64,000 nucleotides of DNA from Sarcocystis neurona. Its lineage: Eukaryota > Apicomplexa > Conoidasida > Eucoccidiorida > Sarcocystidae. Below the pieces are notes generated by a model. It saw only the letters and a list, made by a program, of their open reading frames with translations, ran no database searches and was not told the origin of the DNA. Where the stretch lies: contig KL647295.1 in the NCBI GenBank assembly GCA_000727475.1, positions 1,385,600 to 1,449,599 on the forward strand, read 5' to 3'. This document shows positions 58,540-64,000 of this stretch, one piece after another; position 1 is the first letter of the stretch; each line of letters begins with the position of its first letter. Made by a program: the position numbers and the translations under genes.

Positions 58540-61500
58540 CTGCAGCACACGTGCAGTGGGACGTACAAGCAGAAGACGGTCACACGTAGAGCCGGCGCAG
58601 AGGTACGCCGACACGACGACGCTGAGAAAGAGGACGCCAACAGATTGGCACGTATATACTTGTTGTGCATATCAAAGGAAAACAGGCAGACACCGAGAAG
58701 AACGGGTCGGAGCAAAGAGGAACAAAAAGGCCGACGTACAAGCTGCGAAATGAATGCGGCGCAGGCCACACTTCCCCAGCCCCAGACACACAGGCTCAAC
58801 GCACAAGATTCGCATGGCGTCTGCGTGGGTGTGCGGGAGACGTGCAGGAAGACTGACGCAGGCAGAAAAAACCAGACACATGCAGAGCAGCAACGTAGAG
58901 CGCCTGCGTGGGTGACTGTACACAGAAAGGCCGGACAGAGTACAGAATTCTGTGTCTACATCTGTGAGGAATTCTAGGAGTCATACATACGCAGCTAAAC
59001 GCACGCATATACATAGATTTCGCCACACCTACAGGTAGCGGCACCTTCACACAGAGAGACGACTACAGAAGTGTGTGGATGAATAGTAGAAAGGAGAAGC
59101 GGGAATTCTAGCCAGCGGGGTCCTTGTGCGCAGGAAGTTAGACGCAGAGGACACGTCCACCCCATCCACATGTGTTGCCGTGCGTGCGTGTGCCCGTTGC
59201 TGAGCACATATGAACAGACGTGCAGCAACACGTCTCCCTTCTCGAGGGGGTCCTTGATGTATTATTCCTCTAGCAGCAGAAGAGGAGAGCGCGGGTTGAC
59301 TTTCCTTCCAGGCAGAAAAAGCAGAAAAGGATACGCCAGGCGATACCCAAGGCGCTACAAGTCCCCACGCCGTCCCCCTCGCACATCTATGCCCTCGCGC
59401 AGCACACACACATACACCCCGCGTGCGTGCAGGAGGGACCGGCGTCAGCAAGAGATGGACCCCCCACGAAGTCACCAAGCCACAGAGCGAGGCCCGATTC
59501 GGTAGACACGCGTGTCCACGTAGGTCCACAGATATAGACACTAATGAAGACTGAAGCACACACGCAAAGACAGACGTACAGAGAGAAAGCACATACGCCC
59601 AGGTCTGTTGCCGGAGCGGAAGCGAGATACAGAACAGAGATAGGAAGACCGGTACGTACACGTAAACACACACATACGAACATAAATTAATGTGGCTGTA
59701 CCACAGCCACACACACACACATATACCCAGACGTGGACATTCAACAAGAGCTACAGGAAGAGAGACAAATATATAGGTGCTTGGCGACGGAAGACAGCAT
59801 GGCACTTCCCATCCCAGCTCGAGTGTGCGGATATTCTCTCTGGCGTGTCCACAAAAAGACAGACTTCCTTCACCACATGAGGAGGTGCATTTGCACAACG
59901 GCGTCGTCTTCGTATTCAAAATTCACGCATGCAAACGAACGAACAGACATGAACTACAAGTATCCACGAAGAAACACCGATGTATACACACCTGTGTACT
60001 CACGAGTAGGTGAATATGTGGAAGATGGACTGGTGAGGAGAAACAAGGAGAGGAGAAGAGGCGGGCGATAAGATACTTTGGACGTCACACGTGGCCGAGA
60101 AGAATATCTCCTTCACTTACTTTATCCGGCGCCTTCTCCCCCAGGGCAGCTGTGTGCACCGGTGAAATCGATAAGTCTGCTGCACGGCACTCCCACACTT
60201 GACACGGCTCGAACCAGACGTCTGGCTCCTACGCAGAAGAAAAGAAAAACGAAGGGAGCAGCAGCCAGCACGTGTCCCCTGCGTGCAAAGCAACAAACAC
60301 GCCGCCGTCTACACACACATACCAGCGAACCAGCTGGCAGCCAAAATGTCCACATATAGATATGATACACATTTGTGTATCCCAGCGGGACCGTAAATAT
60401 GTGATGCGCACTCCTATCTGACAGAAGGAAGGGTCGTTAAGAGAAGAGGAAGAAAACGCCTCTCTTCTCGCTGAAGCGCAGTCTTTCGCAGGTGCAACAG
60501 CAAAAACTACACATATATATGTATACTTATGTGTACAGACGCCACACGAGAAGCCCGCGTACGTGTGCTAATACACGTATAGGCGCAGATGGATAGATTA
60601 ATAAACAGACAAATAAAACGATAAACAGATCCAGAGGAATGTGGAGAGAGGGGAAGGTAGAGACGACGTTCGACTTGCACGCGAAGAACAAAGCCACACT
60701 CCTGTTGGCGGCTCCTTGGTGCTACTGGAGGTGCACCGGGTTGCAGACGGCCAAGCCGACGACGTCCGCCCCACGTGATGCTCCTTTCACAGGGAGGAGG
60801 AACAGCACGGCTCGCTTTCCTTTCTCATCTTTTTTCAACAGGCTGGCAGAAGGACCGCGACGCTGTGTCTCTCTTAGCTTTCTCTTATTTTCCCTCTCCG
60901 GCAGACGAAACTTCTCTAAGACAAATACATACTGCGGCAGCTATCTACGTGGACAACAACGTAGCTGCATACCTCCCTTAGTCGAGGCCTGCGCAAGGGG
61001 TGCATTTGTTATATTTGCTCCCTATTGTAGAGCTGTGAGCTGGTATGCCTTTGCTTCCCTCTATCTATCTCTTTCTGGCTATATATGTATATATACGTAT
61101 CGGCACAGATGTTAATGAGCTAGTGGACGTCTACTCAGACACATGTGTGTAGTCTCGAGAGCGGCCTGTCCCGCGTGCTTGCGTCCGCTTTGCTCAGCCC
61201 TCACGACGCCGTCTCCATCGCGGGGACGGCCGAAAGAGAAGCAGTCAAGGAGACAACGCGCTCGCGGGTCTCCCGCCCTTTCCCGGCTGCTATTTGTAGA
61301 AGAAAGAGACGCAGCACAGCCGTGCACTGAGACAGCAAGAAGTCGGAGAAATTCACCGCGACAATAGAAATCCACAAGAGACTGCTGCTGCCTTCTGATA
61401 GGTCTTCAGAATTACGCAGGGACGCCCTTCTGCTGCTCGTGCTGCTGCTTCGGGCTTGCTGCTACTGCTGCTACCTGGTTTTATGCGAGGAGCAGCCTCG

Positions 61501-62483
61501 CTGGGAAGAGCACGCCTATGCCAAAAACGTGGAGGTGGAGGAGGAGCAGCAAATGCGCGGTGTCAACACGTCAGCAGCATCTCTCCCTCGCACGCCCACA
61601 TAGATTCTCCTGTATTCCTCACGGGTCCACAGAGAGGAGACTGCTGCTGCTGTACGCTTGAGATGTCTAGACGCTCTGTCGCAGCTGGTGCTGCTGTCGC
61701 TGTCGCTGCTGCTGTTGTTGCTGCTGCAGTCGCTGCTACTGCTACTGTCGCTGCCGCTGGTGCTGTCGCTGCTGCTGCTGCTGTCGCTGCCGGTGCTGCT
61801 GTCGCTGCTGGTGCTCCTGTCGCTCCTGTTGCTGCTGCTGCTCTCTCGTTTTGCCTGCCGCTAGTTTTATGGCTGGCATCTCTGCAACTACGGTTGCTGA
61901 TGCTTCTACTACCATTTGTCTGCTGCTGTTGCTACGTCTTGCAGTACGGCTGCGCCGATGCTGCTGCTGTTGCTATTCGTTTCACTGCTGCGACGGCTGT
62001 CGCTGCTGCTGCTCTTGTAGCTGCGGGGCCGACGCGTGTAGTCTCTCGTGGCTGGCGCCGCCGTTGCGACTGCTGCTGCGCCTCCAGCTGGTGCTGCGTT
62101 GCCATTGCTGCTCATATTCTCGTGGCGGCTGGTGCCAGTTCTGCTGCTCCGAACTCTGCAAGTTCTGCTGCTGCTAGGTCTGCCGCTGCAATTTCTGCTG
62201 CTGCGATTTCTGCGGCTGCGGCTGCTGACGCTTGGGCTCGTGCCGCAGCTGCCCCTGCTGTGAGTCTTTCTTTCCTTCTTCTCCTCCGCCCGCTCACCAT
62301 TTTATCAGAGACGTGGTAGTACGGTTTCTTCCGTTCGATAATGCGGTGGCTGAGAGCAGTGCGATGCTGTTGCAGCGCCTCTTCGGAGAAGCCCGTCGCT
62401 GCTCTGCAGACCGACTCATACGTTTCTGCTTCTGGGTTATAAACCGCCAGCAGGTATGTGCCGAAGGTACCGCTTCGTTTGCC
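58150..62483 (-). CDS. DNA ligase I, C-terminal part (three exons, 5' end off window)
   Basis: Model: complement(join(58150..58539, 60121..60228, 62298..62483)), 227 codons plus stop, all junctions phase 0. ATP-dependent ligase I seals Okazaki fragments and completes excision repair in the nucleus. The exons cover the OB-fold domain: [16 protein letters not shown]...[12 protein letters not shown]; then [35 protein letters not shown]; then [20 protein letters not shown] followed by [15 protein letters not shown]. Every segment lines up with the matching segment of eukaryotic ligase I, including the R-F-P-R-F/I-x-R-x-R-x-D-K motif. Where relatives end, this one carries about 90 extra residues: a Ser/Ala tract, a Lys cluster and an acidic run. 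The nucleotidyl-transferase domain with the active-site Lys, and the LKKDY segment, must lie upstream beyond 62484, probably off the window. Confidence 0.9.
58540..60120 (-). other. DNA ligase I last intron
   Basis: 1.58 kb, GTAAGT to ctgcag. Little triplet repeat; CA/GA microsatellite patches near 59690-59720. Open minus-strand frames (59047-59919) look random. Confidence 0.7.
60121..60228 (-). CDS. DNA ligase I internal exon
   Basis: 36 codons, [20 protein letters not shown] through ALGEKAPDK. Acceptor ttctgcgtag|GAG, donor GATAAA|GTAAGT, both consensus-like. It corresponds to the P-D-x-W-x-x-P...V-W-E-x-x-x-A-D-L-S segment of ligase I. Confidence 0.9.
60229..62297 (-). other. DNA ligase I intron with CTG tract
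   Basis: 2.07 kb, GTGAGC to gcgtag. The stretch 61400-62260 is dense CTG/GCT on the plus strand. The minus frame remains open from the upstream exon through the donor to 62112 ([18 protein letters not shown]), which is read as repeat-driven. Confidence 0.65.
62298..62483 (-). CDS. DNA ligase I exon, start of OB-fold domain
   Basis: 62 codons: [49 protein letters not shown]. Acceptor gtgcgtgcatgcag|GGC, donor AAAATG|GTGAGC, phase 0 on both sides. Confidence 0.9.
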
Positions 62484-64000
62484 CTGCATGCACGCACACG
62501 GAGCGCGCACACCTGTTGCCGTCGAGAGCGTCGCTCTTTATGACATTTCTTCCCACGCGACTTCTTTCTCTTCTGCTGGCACCCCAAACCTTCCCATATC
62601 GACAGCGACAAACTTCTTGACAAATCCGCACGTCTATAAACGGACGTAAAAGCTAATCGTTCAACTCGCGGTGTATACGTGTGTGTGTACGTACACATAG
62701 ATATATATATATATATATGTATATGTAGGCCTAAGAATCCTGGTGCTTTCGGAGTGGAATTTATTGAAGCGCACGCAGCAGTCCCACAACGGAGTCTGCA
62801 GAGCAGCGCCTGCGGACAGAGGGATGGTTGTTCTGAGGAGCAGCAGTGCTCGCTGCTGCTGTCATCGCAGCAGCAGCACCACGCAGCCACGTGGCAGCAA
62901 TAACACTACTCCTACACTACTGCTATACTGATGGAAGCACGCGCGCATGTTGTCGGGTGCCACAGAACAGTCTTGTCATCCCTGCGATAGTCTTCTGACT
63001 GCCGTGGAAACGCCCTGTGCTTCTCCTCGTGAATCTCGGGAGTGTTCGCCGGTCACCTGTCTTGTCTACGCTTCTGCCCCTGCCCCTGCGCCCGCCGTGG
63101 CAGCACCTCACGAGAACGGCGTGGACGCTGCTCTCTCCCCGTTCGCGTACATCAAAGCACCGACCCCCGTCCCCCCAAGAGCCACACACGACGCGGAAAG
63201 GGGCACACGCACAAATTTAGAAGAATTTCGTCATGCATCTTTCCGTTTTCGACGGTTGGTAGCGCCGGGAGAAAAGACCCCGTCCGTCTGTTGTAGCGAG
63301 TAGGTGGACCAGCGGGCGCCCCGGCATGCCAGCATCTTCGTACGGGCACGCCTGCATCCGCTGACGCGGGTTTGCGTCCCTCACACCTAGATCTACCGCA
63401 TGCGCCGAGCAGTGCCCTGCTCTTGCAGACATTTGCTGTGGACGACGCTGCTGCTATTGTTGCTCGCTCGCCTGTCTCGCTTGCGTCTCTAGTGACACCC
63501 CTGCTGCTGCTCAGGGCTTCCTGTCGCGCGCCGTTTGCCCGATAGCTGTCCACCCATCAAGCAGCGCCACGTCACATTCTTGCAGGAGCCCCCCCTGCTG
63601 CTGCTTCTACCGCGCCCACGCGCTGGTGCGCCGGTCTGGTGAGCCCGACAGCACGACATTTCACGCGAGGCCTGCAGGACGGAAATACCTTTGCGTCACC
63701 TGTCTTGCTGCCTACTACACTCGTCCACTAACAGAAATTCTCCCTTCGCTACCCGGTATCATTCGAGCAAGCGGCCTCCCCACATCGGCCTCCCACCCCG
63801 CTCGGCATGCGTAGATGTCTCCATGTGTCCTGGCGTTGCCCACACATCGCTCGCTTCGCCTGTGCCCCCTGCCTCCCTGCTAACATACCCTGGAGATCTA
63901 CACACGCCTCGCTGGCCCGTTGTCCCTGCTATTGGGCCCGCTGCCCTTGCATCCCGGCCGACCTCCCCTGCAGCCTGGCCCGCCGTCCTTGCATGCAGCC
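62484..64000. other. Right flank, inferred ligase intron; open plus-strand frames
   Basis: The ligase exon that should precede GKRSG was not found here, so this is probably intron. Yet the plus strand has complex open stretches: 62947-63303 from ATG (MLSGATEQSCHPCDSLLTAV), 63306-63542 (LRPSHLDLPHAPSSALLLQT) and up to 64000 in shifted frames. On the minus strand about 62545-62635 reads CGFVKKFVAVDMGRFGVPAE after a tatag acceptor-like site. A GTGTACGTACAC copy is at 62685-62696. None of these is a recognised gene. Confidence 0.35.

Noticed and set aside
59047..59919. 290-codon minus-strand frame within the ligase intron.
   Set aside because: Cys/Val/Leu-rich with no motif; it lies between two in-phase ligase exons.
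61456..62319. 287-codon plus-strand Ala/Val-rich frame.
   Set aside because: Almost entirely GCT/GTC repeats in a ligase intron, overlapping a conserved ligase exon on the other strand at its end.
1..64000. Telomere or subtelomere origin because of dense repeats.
   Set aside because: No tandem telomeric heptamer (TTTAGGG or CCCTAAA type) was seen, and conserved housekeeping genes span the window.

Overview
The window is nuclear DNA of an apicomplexan, most likely an Eimeria-type coccidian. Three things point there. CAG/GCA/CTG trinucleotide runs occur throughout and give long Gln, Ala, Ser and Gly tracts inside conserved proteins. TA, GTAT and CA microsatellites fill the spacers. Genes are split by introns of about 0.3 to 2 kb that are full of the same repeats. 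Gene names rest on conserved protein motifs, and exon edges on GT..AG sites whose reading phases agree. No tRNA, rRNA, CRISPR array or bacterial-type operon was recognised.

Layout, left to right: (1) 591-3258 (+), the last two exons of a RecG-type DNA helicase whose 5' part lies off the left edge. (2) 3259-10616, mostly spacer, including about 1 kb of degenerate ACT-type triplets. (3) 10617-25610 (+), the centrepiece: an eight-exon DBP10/DDX54-type DEAD-box RNA helicase, 1,731 codons plus stop, every junction in phase. (4) 25611-33277, spacer with a repeat-poor island (26.2-29.2 kb) and a few exon-like pieces. (5) 33278-37316 (-), the 3' half of a mitochondrial-carrier (SLC25) family protein; 5' exons not settled. 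(6) 37.3-52.5 kb, repeat-dominated DNA with a possible small coiled-coil gene (42662-44094) and two minisatellites built on the palindrome GTGTACGTACAC. (7) 52548-53418 (-), an organellar ribosomal protein bL21 exon, possibly joined to a signal-peptide-like first exon. (8) 54376-54741 and 55270-56240 (+), two unrecognised candidate genes. (9) 58150-62483 (-), the last three exons of DNA ligase I, continuing off the right edge.

The recognised genes are housekeeping: nuclear replication (ligase I), rRNA/60S maturation (Dbp10), organelle translation and transport (bL21, carrier) and DNA repair or recombination (RecG-like). They are independent transcription units on both strands; nothing suggests a cluster with one shared function. 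The unusual content is the repeat architecture, above all the dispersed 12-bp palindrome, and the size of the repeat-encoded protein insertions.
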